In this document: positions 50,817 to 59,915 of the stretch, one piece after another
Layout of the letters: each line of letters starts with the position of its first letter
Position numbering within the stretch: the first letter of the stretch is position 1
Assembly: GCA_022561775.1 (NCBI GenBank)
Contig: JADFQO010000006.1
Span: 1 to 64,000, forward strand
Reading direction: 5' to 3'
Source of the DNA: Myxococcales bacterium
GTDB lineage: Bacteria > Myxococcota_A > UBA9160 > SMWR01
DNA length: 64,000 nucleotides
The notes under the pieces: model-generated
Database searches by the model: none
Seen by the model: the letters and a program-made list of their open reading frames with translations, nothing else
Told to the model about the DNA's origin: nothing
Position numbers and translations under genes: made by a program

Positions 50817-52463
50817 CTACTGGACCGCGCTGACCTTGTCTATCGCGATATTGCGATTCGCCAGGATGCTTCCCTGCGCGCGGCTGAGGCCGGTGACCGA
50901 TGTGCGGTACAGCCGGATGGCGTTGATTTCCCGGCTCTCGGCCTCCACGAAGTCTTCCTCGCGCAGCAGTACGTCGAAGGGCGTGGACTCGCCGTACTCG
51001 AGGCGGATTCTCTCCGCGCGGAGCTGTTCGGCAGACGCTTCCGCAGCCCGCTGCGCGGCCTCGATCCCCTCCTGTGAGGACTGGAGGTCGCGCACCGCCT
51101 TTCGAATTTCGAGGATGATGTTCTGCTCGAGTCGCCGCTTGTCGGCGATGGCTCGGCGCAGAGCGAGCTCGCCTTGGGATACCTGCGAACGCGCCGCCGT
51201 GTTGGGAATCGGAATCGACAGCACCGCGCGGGCCGTGAATTGATCGGCTGCGTCGTCCGTTAGGAAGCCGTTGAGGGTGTCTCCGAAGCCGCCTTCTGAT
51301 ACGGAGCCAACCGAGAGATTCGGATTCTGGCGTCCCGCGAGCCCGCGATTGCCGTAATTGAATTGAAGATCCAACCTGGGCAGGCGCCCGTTCTTGGCGA
51401 ACTTCAGTTCGAGCTTCTGGCGCTCGATCGCGTCGTCTGCGATTTTGAGTTCGGGTCGCCGTTCGAAGGCTCGCCGCGTCGCCTGCTCGGTATCGATGTG
51501 GTAGGTCACGTAGTCTTTCGGGTGATCGGTGGGTTTGATGCGGAGCGTCGAGTCGGCGGTCAAGCCCGTACCCAGAACGAGATTGGTCAGTCCATCCTGT
51601 GCGGTGCGATAGCGATTATCGGCAGCGATGAGGTTGAAATCTCGCTCGGCGACGCCGGCTTCGGCTTCCACCACCTCGACCCTGGATACGACGCCCACCT
51701 CGTACTGGGTCTCGGTCTGGCCGAGCAGGGCTTGGGCGGTCTCGAGACTCTTCTGGGCGACGCGCTTCTGATCGCTGGTCGCGATCAGATTCCAGTAGGC
51801 GTCTTCCACCGCTTGCACCGTATCCATCACCTGGCGCCGAAAGTTCTCGAGCGATTCGTCGTAGCGCACGCGCGTCGTCTTGACCCGTGTCCAGGCCTCG
51901 TTCCAGATCAGACCCCGCAGCAGGGGCTGTGTAACGCTCAACGAAAATGAGGAACGATACTCGGGAGAAAAGCTCTGAACCGGTAGATTGGTCGTGCTGC
52001 GCTCCGCGTCGAATTGAAAATTGTATTCCGAGCCCAGGTAGGGAAGAAGCCCGCGGAAACCTCCGAAACCGTCATAGCTATCGCTGATGCTCACGCTATC
52101 CGTTCCCAAACCTTCGAGGATAAAGGAACTCGGATTCTCGATGTCCGAATAGCCGAACTCGGCGAAGAACTCCGGATCGTAGGCCCCCCAGGCCTGGGTT
52201 TCCTGCTCGCCCGCGATCAGCGGCGTGAAGCGCTGGACTTCGACGTCCAGATTGTTCTGGAGCGCGAGCTGGATCGACTCTTCGAGTGAAAGGTGCATCG
52301 TCAGCAAATCGTCGGTGTCCGGCGCGACCGGATCGGCTGCCGCGCTAGCAGTGGCGGAGTCCGTGGCGATCTCCGGCAACCCGGAGTCCAGATCGTCACC
52401 CGGCGCCGTGGCTGCAATCAACGAGACGAGCGACACAATGGGCCAGGAACTGCGGAAATTCAT
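50817..52463 (-). CDS. TolC-family outer-membrane efflux protein
   Basis: A trimeric outer-membrane channel subunit for efflux or type I secretion. From ATG 52463 (GGAGGAG upstream) the 548 residues show a signal peptide (WPIVSLVSLIAATAPG), a Ser/Ala/Asp linker, then two repeated outer-membrane-efflux units. Each unit has long heptad-rich helices (LSLEESIQLALQNNLDVEVQRFTPLIAGEQ and YEVGVVSRVEVVEAEAGVAERDFNLIAADNRYR; later QVSQGELALRRAIADKRRLEQNIILEIRKAVRDLQSSQ). No inner-membrane pump or adaptor gene is adjacent. The bactofilin gene lies 199 bp downstream of its 3' end. Confidence 0.88.
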   Translation of the reverse strand: MNFRSSWPIVSLVSLIAATAPGDDLDSGLPEIATDSATASAAADPVAPDTDDLLTMHLSLEESIQLALQNNLDVEVQRFTPLIAGEQETQAWGAYDPEFFAEFGYSDIENPSSFILEGLGTDSVSISDSYDGFGGFRGLLPYLGSEYNFQFDAERSTTNLPVQSFSPEYRSSFSLSVTQPLLRGLIWNEAWTRVKTTRVRYDESLENFRRQVMDTVQAVEDAYWNLIATSDQKRVAQKSLETAQALLGQTETQYEVGVVSRVEVVEAEAGVAERDFNLIAADNRYRTAQDGLTNLVLGTGLTADSTLRIKPTDHPKDYVTYHIDTEQATRRAFERRPELKIADDAIERQKLELKFAKNGRLPRLDLQFNYGNRGLAGRQNPNLSVGSVSEGGFGDTLNGFLTDDAADQFTARAVLSIPIPNTAARSQVSQGELALRRAIADKRRLEQNIILEIRKAVRDLQSSQEGIEAAQRAAEASAEQLRAERIRLEYGESTPFDVLLREEDFVEAESREINAIRLYRTSVTGLSRAQGSILANRNIAIDKVSAVQ

Positions 52464-52609
52464 AGCGGGTGCTCCTCCGGTCAGATGCTGTGCGCAACTG
52501 TAACAGCTGTCTGGAGCGTCCTGCAGCAGCCGCTCCGAGTGGACTCGTTGATCTGCGCTGGGATCGGATTGCCGGGCATCTGAGCGGCGCACTCGGCTAT
52601 CCTGACCCC

Positions 52610-53320
52610 ATGCGTGTTGCCGCCCTCGTGCTCGGCGCCGGACGAGGCGAGCGCCTCGGAGAGCCTGTTCCCAAGGCCTTCGTGCTGCTATGCGGAAAAC
52701 CGCTGCTGGTTCGCGCTCTGGTGGCGATGGCGGCGGCGCCCGAAATCGGCGTCGTGATGCCCGTCATCGGGCCTTCTGACCTTTCGCGACTGAAGGCACT
52801 CGAGTCCGAGCTGGCATCGATTCCCGGATTGCACCCGCCGGCGATCGGCGGCGCTGAGCGGCAGGATTCGATGACGGCAGGGCTCACCGCGCTTCCCCCG
52901 GATGTGAGTTTCGTCGCAGTGCACGACGCCGCGCGCCCACTGGTCGCCACCGAAGCGATCAGCCGCGTGGTGGTCGCCGCGTGCCACAGTGGTGCTGCGA
53001 TTCTCGCGATTCCGGTGCGCGACACCATCAAGCGGGTGCGCGAAGGACTGATCGTGGAGACTCCGAGTCGATCGGAGTGTTACGCGGCACAGACCCCGCA
53101 GGTATTTCGCGTCGAAGTGTTGCGCGAAGCGTTGGAGAAAGCGGCTGCCGAAGGGTTCATCGGCACGGACGAAGCGGAAATCGTCGAGCGGATCGGCGTC
53201 CCGGTCACGGTAGTGCCCGGTGACCCGAGCAATATCAAGATCACTGATCGAGCGGACCTCATCGCAGCGGAACGTTGGTTGCGCGATCAGCGTGAAGGCG
53301 AGACGGGAGGAGCGATATGA
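52610..53320 (+). CDS. ispD: 2-C-methyl-D-erythritol 4-phosphate cytidylyltransferase
   Basis: Third enzyme of the MEP isoprenoid pathway: couples MEP with CTP to give CDP-ME. The 236-residue protein has the nucleotide-binding loop LGAGRGERLGEPVPKAF (about 8-24), GGAERQDSMTAGL, VHDAARPLV and PSNIKITDRADL near the C-terminus. ATG 52610 is used; the frame is open upstream but non-conserved. It overlaps ispF by 4 bp, so the two non-consecutive pathway enzymes are coupled, as in many bacteria where they are fused or adjacent. Confidence 0.94.
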   Translation: MRVAALVLGAGRGERLGEPVPKAFVLLCGKPLLVRALVAMAAAPEIGVVMPVIGPSDLSRLKALESELASIPGLHPPAIGGAERQDSMTAGLTALPPDVSFVAVHDAARPLVATEAISRVVVAACHSGAAILAIPVRDTIKRVREGLIVETPSRSECYAAQTPQVFRVEVLREALEKAAAEGFIGTDEAEIVERIGVPVTVVPGDPSNIKITDRADLIAAERWLRDQREGETGGAI

Positions 53321-53796
53321 GAATTGGTCAGGGATTCGACGTGCATCAGCTCGTAACAGGTCGGCCGCTCGTGCTCGGCGGCGTCGAAATTCCCTTCGAG
53401 CGTGGCCTGGAGGGGCACTCGGATGGCGACGTGCTGCTACACGCGGTGGCGAGTGCGCTACTCGGCGCGCTCGGCGAGGGGGATCTGGGTCGGCATTTTC
53501 CATCATCGGATCCAGCGTTGGCCGGCATTGCGAGCACGGAGATCCTCGCGCGGGTTGCAGAGCGCGTGCGCGAGCGCGGCTATGGGTTGGCCAATCTCGA
53601 CGCCACGATCGTCGCACAGGCGCCTCGATTGGCCGAAACCCTCGACAAGATGCGCGGGGTTATCGCGGATGTGCTCGGTGTCGACGCTGACTGCGTCAAC
53701 GTCAAGGTGACGAGCACGGATCGCCTCGGCGCGATCGGAAGGGGCGAGGGCATCGCCGCACAGGCGGTTGCGCTTCTCGTCGAAGTGGGCGGTTAG
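53317..53796 (+). CDS. ispF: 2-C-methyl-D-erythritol 2,4-cyclodiphosphate synthase
   Basis: Fifth enzyme of the MEP pathway, releasing CMP to form the cyclic diphosphate. The 159-residue protein has the zinc-binding RIGQGFDVHQL start, the GHSDGDVLLHAVASALLGALGEGDLGRHFP active-site block, and the KVTSTDRLGAIGRGEGIAAQAVALL C-terminus. Fully typical. Twelve bases separate it from cysS. Confidence 0.96.
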   Translation: MRIGQGFDVHQLVTGRPLVLGGVEIPFERGLEGHSDGDVLLHAVASALLGALGEGDLGRHFPSSDPALAGIASTEILARVAERVRERGYGLANLDATIVAQAPRLAETLDKMRGVIADVLGVDADCVNVKVTSTDRLGAIGRGEGIAAQAVALLVEVGG

Positions 53797-53808
53797 GGGC
53801 GGGCCGAG

Positions 53809-55215
53809 GTGCAACCGCTCGTTCTCTACAACACGCGGACGCGCAGCAAAGAGATCTTCGAACCCATCGAGGAGAGACACGTGCGCGTCTACACCTGCGG
53901 TCCGACCGTCTACGCGCCCCAGCACATCGGCAATCTCCGCTCGCAGCTTTTCGCGGACCTGTTGAAGCGCGCTCTGCTCGCGCAGGGCTATCGCGTCACC
54001 CACGTCATCAACATCACGGACGTGGGTCATCTGACCGACGATGCGGACGCAGGCGAGGACAAGATGGAGCGCGCGGCCGCCGAGCGCGGCACGACCGCTC
54101 GTGAAATCGCCGAGCAGTACACCGACCAATGGCTGCGAGACCGCGAAAGGGTGGGCTGCCTGTCACCCGAAGTGCTTTGCAAGGCGACCGAACACATTGC
54201 CGAGCAGATCTCGTTGATCGAGGTGTTGGAACAGAAGGGTCTCAGTTACCGAATCGAAGACGGCATCTATTTCGACATCTCGAAATTTCCCCGCTACACG
54301 GAGTTTGCACGACTTGATCTCGAAGCCCAGGTCGGGGGAGGGCGCATCGGCGACGTTCCGGGCAAGCGCAATTCCGCCGACTTTGCGCTCTGGAAGTTTC
54401 CCGCATCCGGTACGCTGCGGCAGCAGGAGTGGGATTCGCCGTGGGGGCGCGGCTTTCCGGGATGGCACATCGAGTGCTCGGCGATGAGCCGAAAATATCT
54501 CGGAAACCAATTCGATATTCACAGCGGGGGCGTCGATCACATCGGGGTTCATCACACCAATGAGATCGCACAGAGCGAATCTGCGGACGACGTCCATCCG
54601 TGGGTGCGGTTCTGGCTCCACGGCGAGTTTCTCGATCTTCGCGGTAAGAAGATGTCGAAATCGATCGGGAATCTCTGCGTACTCGACGACCTGATCGATC
54701 GTGGAATCGCTCCGCTCGCATTTCGGTACTTCAGCCTGCAGGCCCACTACCGCCAGCAGCAGACCTTCACGGATGAAGCGATCGAATCCGCGGCCACCGG
54801 TTACGACCGGCTCGTCGCCCACGCCGCGGAGCTGCGCGCCGCACGGGGAGACTGTGAGGTGAGCAAGCTCGAACCCCTGCGGGAGCGATTCTGGGACGCG
54901 GTACGGGACGATCTCAATGCGCCGCGCGCGCTCGCGGTAACTTGGGAGGCCGTGCGAAGCGAGGGCCTGGGTGCGGCGGAGCGTTGGGCGCTGTTGCGTG
55001 AGTTTGATGTCTTTCTCGGGCTCGATCTGCAAGCCGCGATCCCGCGCTCGCAGATCGCCGAAAGCGACCCGCGCATTGATGCGCTGGTCGCTGAGCGCGA
55101 AGCCGCGCGCGCAAGGCGCGACTTCGCGGAGTCCGACCGCATTCGCGATGTGCTCGCGGCCGAGGGCATCGCGATTGACGACACCCCAGACGGACCGCGC
55201 TGGAGGCGTGGGTGA
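53809..55215 (+). CDS. cysS: Cysteinyl-tRNA synthetase
   Basis: Class I aminoacyl-tRNA synthetase charging tRNA-Cys. The 468-residue protein has the zinc/active-site Cys30 in YTCGPTVY, the HIGN motif (39-42), the [10 protein letters not shown] and [15 protein letters not shown] zinc segments, and the KMSKS loop (KKMSKSIGN). A helical anticodon-binding C-terminus is present. Start GTG 53809; uvrB overlaps its stop by 4 bp. The grouping ispD-ispF-cysS is common in bacteria. Confidence 0.96.
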   Translation: MQPLVLYNTRTRSKEIFEPIEERHVRVYTCGPTVYAPQHIGNLRSQLFADLLKRALLAQGYRVTHVINITDVGHLTDDADAGEDKMERAAAERGTTAREIAEQYTDQWLRDRERVGCLSPEVLCKATEHIAEQISLIEVLEQKGLSYRIEDGIYFDISKFPRYTEFARLDLEAQVGGGRIGDVPGKRNSADFALWKFPASGTLRQQEWDSPWGRGFPGWHIECSAMSRKYLGNQFDIHSGGVDHIGVHHTNEIAQSESADDVHPWVRFWLHGEFLDLRGKKMSKSIGNLCVLDDLIDRGIAPLAFRYFSLQAHYRQQQTFTDEAIESAATGYDRLVAHAAELRAARGDCEVSKLEPLRERFWDAVRDDLNAPRALAVTWEAVRSEGLGAAERWALLREFDVFLGLDLQAAIPRSQIAESDPRIDALVAEREAARARRDFAESDRIRDVLAAEGIAIDDTPDGPRWRRG

Positions 55216-57278
55216 GCGTCGAGTCCAGCCCGTCGCGAAGCGGTCGTGGGGCCGGCGGCGGCGTGAAGCTCTCGGCAGCGAGCGGCAATTCCTCCTCCAG
55301 TGGCTTCCGCCTGGTCACCGAGTTCACCCCAAAGGGCGACCAGCCCGAGGCAATTCGCGCGCTCGTGGAGGGGGTGTTGCGCGGCGACCCGCACCAGACC
55401 CTGCTCGGCGTTACCGGCAGCGGAAAGTCCTTCACGATCGCCTGCGTGGTGGAGCAGGTCAACCGCCCGACCCTCGTAATGGCGCCGAACAAGACACTTG
55501 CCGCGCAGCTCTACTCGGAGTTCAGCGATCTCTTCCCCGACAACGCGGTGGAGTACTTCGTTTCCTACTACGACTACTACCAGCCCGAGGCCTACATCGC
55601 GGCATCGGATACCTACATCGAGAAAGACTCATCGATCAACGACGAGATCGACAAGCTCCGTCACTCCGCCACTCACGCGCTGCTGACGCGACGTGACGTG
55701 CTGGTGGTGGCGAGCGTGTCCTGCATTTTCGGCCTCGGTGCGCCCGAGACCTACGGCGATATGCACGTCTACATCGAGAACGGGATGTCGCTGGTGCGCG
55801 ACGATCTGCTGCGCCGACTGGTGGAGATGCTCTACGAGCGCAACGACGTGGACTTTCACCGCGGTACGTTCCGGGTGCGCGGTGACGTCGTCGAGATCTT
55901 CCCGCAATACGAAGCGGACCGCGCGATCCGGGTCGAATTTTTCGGCGACGAGGTTGAGGCGCTGGCCGAGATCGACCCGCTGCGCGGCAAGGTTGTGTCG
56001 AGGCCAAGACGCGCGATGATCTATCCCGCGAGTCACTACGTGGCAACCCGAGACACCGTTCGGGTGGCCCTCGAGGGAATCCAGGGGGAGTTGCAGGAGC
56101 GAATTGCGCACTTCCGCGCGGCCAACAAACTGCTCGAGGCGCAGCGGATCGAACAGCGGACGATGTACGACATCGAGATGCTCAGCGAGATGGGATTCTG
56201 TCACGGTGTCGAGAACTACTCTCGCTGGCTCGACGGACGCGAGGCCGGTGAAACTCCCAGCACGCTCTTCGATTATTTTCCCGATGACCTCCTGGTCGTA
56301 CTCGACGAGAGTCACATCACCGTCCCGCAGATCGGCGGGATGTTTCGGGGAGATCGCTCGCGCAAGGAAACCCTCGTTGAATTCGGTTTTCGCCTGCCCT
56401 CCGCACTCGACAACCGTCCATTGCGGTTCGAGGAATGGGAGCTACGCGCCCCTCAGCGTATTTACGTGTCCGCTACGCCCGCCGACTTCGAGCTGGAGCG
56501 TTCGAAGGGTGTCGTGGTCGAGCAGATCATTCGCCCGACGGGCCTGACAGATCCACAGGTGGAGGTGCGACCGGCGACGGGTCAGGTCGACGATCTATTG
56601 GGTGAGATCCGCAGCTGCGTCGCAGCCGGTGGAAGGGTACTCGTGACCACTCTCACCAAGCGCATGGCGGAAGAACTGACCGAGTACTACGACGAACTCG
56701 GTTTGCGGGTTCGCTATCTGCACAGCGACATTCGCACGTTCGAGCGGATGGAGATCATCCGCGAATTGCGCGAGGGGGTGTTCGACGTGCTGATTGGCAT
56801 CAACCTGCTGCGCGAGGGGCTCGACATCCCGGAAGTATCGCTCGTGGGGATCCTCGACGCCGACAAGGAGGGTTTCCTGCGCTCGGCCCGCTCTCTGATT
56901 CAAACCATCGGCCGTGCCGCGCGCAACGTGAACGGCCGCGTCATCCTGTTTGCGGACAAAGAGACCGATTCGATCCGGAAGACACTGATGGAGACGAACC
57001 GCAGGCGGGAACATCAACGGCGCTACAACGCTGAAAATGGGATCACTCCGACAACGATCGTGAAGCGCATTGTGGACATGCGCGATTCCATCTGGACCCG
57101 GGATCACGTGACGGTTCCGGAGGCACAGCCGCGCATTCCGATCCACGAGATCCCCGAGCTCATCGAGGGCTTGAAACGCGAGATGCGCGAATCGGCGAAG
57201 GCGCTCGAATTCGAGCGCGCTGCCGAACTTCGCGATCAGATTGAGGAGCTCGAGTCAGAGCGCCTGCGTGTGGGTTGA
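55212..57278 (+). CDS. uvrB: UvrABC system protein B
   Basis: Central helicase-like component of nucleotide excision repair, loading onto DNA with UvrA and recruiting UvrC. The 688-residue protein has a short non-conserved N-terminus, Walker [15 protein letters not shown] (about 62-76), the beta-hairpin region [16 protein letters not shown]-type LDESH, helicase motifs V and VI ([26 protein letters not shown]), and the C-terminal UVR motif that contacts UvrC ([21 protein letters not shown]). Start GTG 55212 overlaps cysS. uvrC follows at once. Confidence 0.97.
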   Translation: MSVESSPSRSGRGAGGGVKLSAASGNSSSSGFRLVTEFTPKGDQPEAIRALVEGVLRGDPHQTLLGVTGSGKSFTIACVVEQVNRPTLVMAPNKTLAAQLYSEFSDLFPDNAVEYFVSYYDYYQPEAYIAASDTYIEKDSSINDEIDKLRHSATHALLTRRDVLVVASVSCIFGLGAPETYGDMHVYIENGMSLVRDDLLRRLVEMLYERNDVDFHRGTFRVRGDVVEIFPQYEADRAIRVEFFGDEVEALAEIDPLRGKVVSRPRRAMIYPASHYVATRDTVRVALEGIQGELQERIAHFRAANKLLEAQRIEQRTMYDIEMLSEMGFCHGVENYSRWLDGREAGETPSTLFDYFPDDLLVVLDESHITVPQIGGMFRGDRSRKETLVEFGFRLPSALDNRPLRFEEWELRAPQRIYVSATPADFELERSKGVVVEQIIRPTGLTDPQVEVRPATGQVDDLLGEIRSCVAAGGRVLVTTLTKRMAEELTEYYDELGLRVRYLHSDIRTFERMEIIRELREGVFDVLIGINLLREGLDIPEVSLVGILDADKEGFLRSARSLIQTIGRAARNVNGRVILFADKETDSIRKTLMETNRRREHQRRYNAENGITPTTIVKRIVDMRDSIWTRDHVTVPEAQPRIPIHEIPELIEGLKREMRESAKALEFERAAELRDQIEELESERLRVG

Positions 57279-57280
57279 GG

Positions 57281-59203
57281 ATGGGGATCGGCGAGACCGC
57301 AGAATCACTACCGACCCAGCCGGGTGTCTATCTGTTCAAGGGAGAGAACGATCGCGTTCTCTACGTTGGCAAGGCCCAGAATCTGCGCGCGCGCGTGCGC
57401 AGCTACTTGAGCGGTGGCGACGGCCGCTACCAGATTCCACAGCTCGTGGAGCGGATCCGCAACGTAGATGTCGTGGTCACGCCGTCCGTGAAAGACGCGC
57501 TCCTGCTCGAAAATGAACTCATCAAGCGCCACAAACCGCCGTTCAACGTGCGCCTGCGGGATGATAAGCAATACCTAGCGCTGCGCCTGGATCCTGCAGA
57601 GCGCTGGCCGCGCGTCACCCAGGTGCGCCGGTTTCGTCGTGACGGCGCCCAGTATTTCGGACCCTTCACCTCCAGCCTCGCCGTGAAGTCCGCGGTATCT
57701 ACACTGCACAGGATCTTCCCACTGCGCTCGTGTAGCAATGCGGTCTTTCGAGATTACGCGAGGAGAGGGAGACCGTGCATCGAATTCGAGATGAAGCGCT
57801 GCCTCGGGCCCTGTTGTGATCTCGTCAACGAGACCGACTACGCGGAACTCGTCCGCGGTACGGCGCTGTTCTTGCGCGGTCGCTCCAATGAACTGGTCGC
57901 GCATCTGAGCGAGAAGATGCAGAAGGCGGGTGAGCAGGAGCGTTTCGAGGAGGCCGCGCGCCTGCGCGATCAGATTTCGAATGTCGAGAAGAGTGTCGAA
58001 CGCCAGCGCATCGTTTCTGAGAAACCCGTAGATCGGGACGTATTTGGGCTGGCGCGCAATGGCGGCGAAGTCGAGGTGCAGGTGCTCCACGTTCGCGAGG
58101 GCCGCGTGGTTGGCACACAGGGTTACAGTTTTTCGAACGTGCGAGTCGATGATGGCGAAGTGATCAGCTCGTTTCTCGGTCAGTTCTACGGCACCGAAAA
58201 AGGGCGTCAGATTCCCACCGAGGTGCTCGCCCCGACGGAAATTGTCGACGATGGTGGGCTGGAAGCGCTGCTCCGGGATCAATTCGGCAAGAAGGTGTCC
58301 TTCAGGGTTCCGCGTCGCGGTCCTTTGCGCGAGTTGCTGGCGTTTGCGGCTGCGAATGCTGAGGTGGGACTTTTGCGCCGACTCGAAGCCCGCGACAGCA
58401 TCGACGCAGTCCTCGATGAGCTTCGCGAACGACTGGCCTTGTCGGAGATTCCGAGGCGGATCGAGTGCTACGACGTTTCGACGTTTCGCGATTCCATTGC
58501 GGTGGCGAGTGGGGTGGTATTTCAGGACGGCGCGCCCTGCAAGGCGGACTACCGCCGCTATCGGATTCGCGAGGCCGCTCCCGACGACGATCTCGCCTGT
58601 CTACGCGAAGTCTTCCAGCGGCGTTTCGCGCGAGTCGATTCCCAGCCCTTGCCCGATCTGCTGATGGTCGATGGAGGGCGCGGTCAACTCGCGGTACTTC
58701 TGGCTGCGCTACACGACGCAGGCCTGCGTCGAGATGCAATTGCGCTTGCCAAAGAGCGCGATCTGGAGAGCGCATCCCCGCGTGTGCGCCGATCGGGTGG
58801 GCTCAAGTCGGAGCGCGTTTTCACACCCTCCCGCGTGGATCCCGTGATGCTGGCTCCGAGTTCGCGTAGCCTGCTCCTGCTCCAGCATGTGCGCGACGAA
58901 TCGCATCGTTTCGCGATCGAATTCCAACGCAAGCTCCGCGCCAAGGAGGGGATGACCTCGATTCTCGAAGAACTGCCCGGGATCGGGCCGGCGAAGCGCA
59001 GAGCGCTGCTTCGCCACCTCGGTTCGCTTCGCGCGGTGCGCGCTGCAAGTCAAGCCGAACTGTTGGAAGTACCCGGGATTTCGGCGCGCGACGCCGCGAC
59101 CGTCTTTCGCTTCTTCGACCGCGCCAACGAGTCAGGTGGAGCGGTCGCGGCGTCGCGCGGACGGAAACTGGCTGCCCAAAAGGAAACAGAGGACCCCATT
59201 TGA
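57281..59203 (+). CDS. uvrC: UvrABC system protein C
   Basis: Dual-incision nuclease of nucleotide excision repair. The 640-residue protein has the N-terminal GIY-YIG domain (PGVYLFKGENDRVLYVGKAQNLRARV, about 14-39), the Cys-rich segment, the UVR domain (QERFEEAARLRDQI), the RNase-H-like 5' nuclease with ECYDVSTFRD and LLMVDGGRGQL, and the C-terminal double helix-hairpin-helix (LEELPGIGPAKRRALL, LLEVPGISARDA). ATG 57281 is preferred; a TTG at 57275 overlaps the uvrB stop as TTGA and is also possible. Having uvrB and uvrC adjacent makes a local repair module; uvrA is not in the window. Confidence 0.96.
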   Translation: MGIGETAESLPTQPGVYLFKGENDRVLYVGKAQNLRARVRSYLSGGDGRYQIPQLVERIRNVDVVVTPSVKDALLLENELIKRHKPPFNVRLRDDKQYLALRLDPAERWPRVTQVRRFRRDGAQYFGPFTSSLAVKSAVSTLHRIFPLRSCSNAVFRDYARRGRPCIEFEMKRCLGPCCDLVNETDYAELVRGTALFLRGRSNELVAHLSEKMQKAGEQERFEEAARLRDQISNVEKSVERQRIVSEKPVDRDVFGLARNGGEVEVQVLHVREGRVVGTQGYSFSNVRVDDGEVISSFLGQFYGTEKGRQIPTEVLAPTEIVDDGGLEALLRDQFGKKVSFRVPRRGPLRELLAFAAANAEVGLLRRLEARDSIDAVLDELRERLALSEIPRRIECYDVSTFRDSIAVASGVVFQDGAPCKADYRRYRIREAAPDDDLACLREVFQRRFARVDSQPLPDLLMVDGGRGQLAVLLAALHDAGLRRDAIALAKERDLESASPRVRRSGGLKSERVFTPSRVDPVMLAPSSRSLLLLQHVRDESHRFAIEFQRKLRAKEGMTSILEELPGIGPAKRRALLRHLGSLRAVRAASQAELLEVPGISARDAATVFRFFDRANESGGAVAASRGRKLAAQKETEDPI

Positions 59204-59296
59204 ACGCCCCGCGGCTTGCGCCCAAAGGCTCTCGGGAACGACTCTTTGCGACGGGAATTCAGCGGACTTAGGGATCTCTTGCCACTTTTTCATGTG

Positions 59297-59312
59297 TGGC
59301 ATCGTTCTTGCT
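59297..59312 (+). promoter_or_regulatory. Near-consensus sigma-54 promoter
   Basis: TGGCATCGTTCTTGCT carries -24 GG (59298-59299) and -12 GC (59310-59311) with exactly 10 bp between them and matches TGGCAyr-N4-TTGCW almost fully. Expected start of transcription is about 59323, 22 nt before the ATG of the downstream small gene. A 6-bp hairpin CCCGCC-AGA-GGCGGG (59320-59334) overlaps that start and part of the ribosome binding site. Confidence 0.7.
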
Positions 59313-59344
59313 CAAAGAACCCGCCAGAGGCGGGAGTCGAGACG

Positions 59345-59728
59345 ATGCGAGAAAAATCTGGGTTTCAAGCGCGAGCGCACGGATCCCGCCAGGCGGACCC
59401 CGAGCAGGTTCGATCCGATCTCGATGATCGCGGCATCGATCCGGAGTTCTCGCGGGTGATCGCCCAACGACTGATTGCGATCGCCCCGGATCTTTCGGAG
59501 CCCGCATACGCTGCGATTCTCGATGGCGTGTTAGCCGCCTACCACGTGCATCGCGAAATCTCGGGATCGAACGACGCGCGCTTCCGACACGGGAACGAAC
59601 TTCGACGCGTGATGGAAGGGTTCACGGGTGAACTCCGCAAGCTCGATGAAGGCCTCCAGATGCTATCGGCCTACCTGGTCCGAATGCGCGCGCTGTTGTC
59701 CCGCGAGGGCTTTGGGAGCCTTCACTAA
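59345..59728 (+). CDS. Small hypothetical protein, probably sigma-54 controlled
   Basis: A 127-residue protein from ATG 59345, with GGGAG 8 nt upstream. No signal peptide or membrane helix. It looks all-helical: PEQVRSDLDDRGIDPEFSRVIAQRLIAIAPDLSEPAYAAILDGVLAAYHVH, then FRHGNELRRVMEGFTGELRKLDEGLQMLSAYLVRMRALLSREG. I do not recognise the family. Helical pairs with mixed charge could be a small adaptor or regulator. It lies 33 bp downstream of a near-consensus sigma-54 promoter, while rpoN lies 19 kb upstream, so expression under activator control is the best available clue. Confidence 0.7.
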   Translation: MREKSGFQARAHGSRQADPEQVRSDLDDRGIDPEFSRVIAQRLIAIAPDLSEPAYAAILDGVLAAYHVHREISGSNDARFRHGNELRRVMEGFTGELRKLDEGLQMLSAYLVRMRALLSREGFGSLH

Positions 59729-59807
59729 ACGCCCGAGCAGGGCCGCCCGGGAAAACTGGGCCCCCGCCAGCAGAGGCCCACTGATTCGATAAGGGTCCGG
59801 CGCGGGC

Positions 59808-59835
59808 GAGCTGGGGCCCAGTTGGCCGGGTCGAT
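59808..59835 (+). repeat. Dispersed 28-bp motif, copy 2
   Basis: Matches 4009-4036 at 25 of 28 positions with the identical core GGGGCCCAGTTGGCCGG, followed by GAGTGGC. It is in the 187-bp gap between the small sigma-54-linked gene and comEC. Around 59745-59761 there is also a short stem GCCCGG/CTGGGC with loop GAAAA that may end the upstream transcript. Confidence 0.5.
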
Positions 59836-59862
59836 TGAAGAGGAGTGGCTTGGCTGGTTTGT

Positions 59863-59894
59863 GGGGGGGGGTGTGGGGGCGCTAGGTTTGGGGG
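59863..59894 (+). other. G-quadruplex-prone tract in the comEC leader
   Basis: On the plus strand, a run of nine G (59863-59871), five G (59875-59879) and five G (59890-59894), with short spacers of 3 and 10 nt. Splitting the first run gives four tracts of at least four G. The tract ends 21 bp before the comEC start codon, so the leader RNA or the non-template DNA strand could fold into a G-quadruplex and affect expression. Confidence 0.5.
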
Positions 59895-59915
59895 CCCGGT
59901 CCTCGGGTTCTTCGG

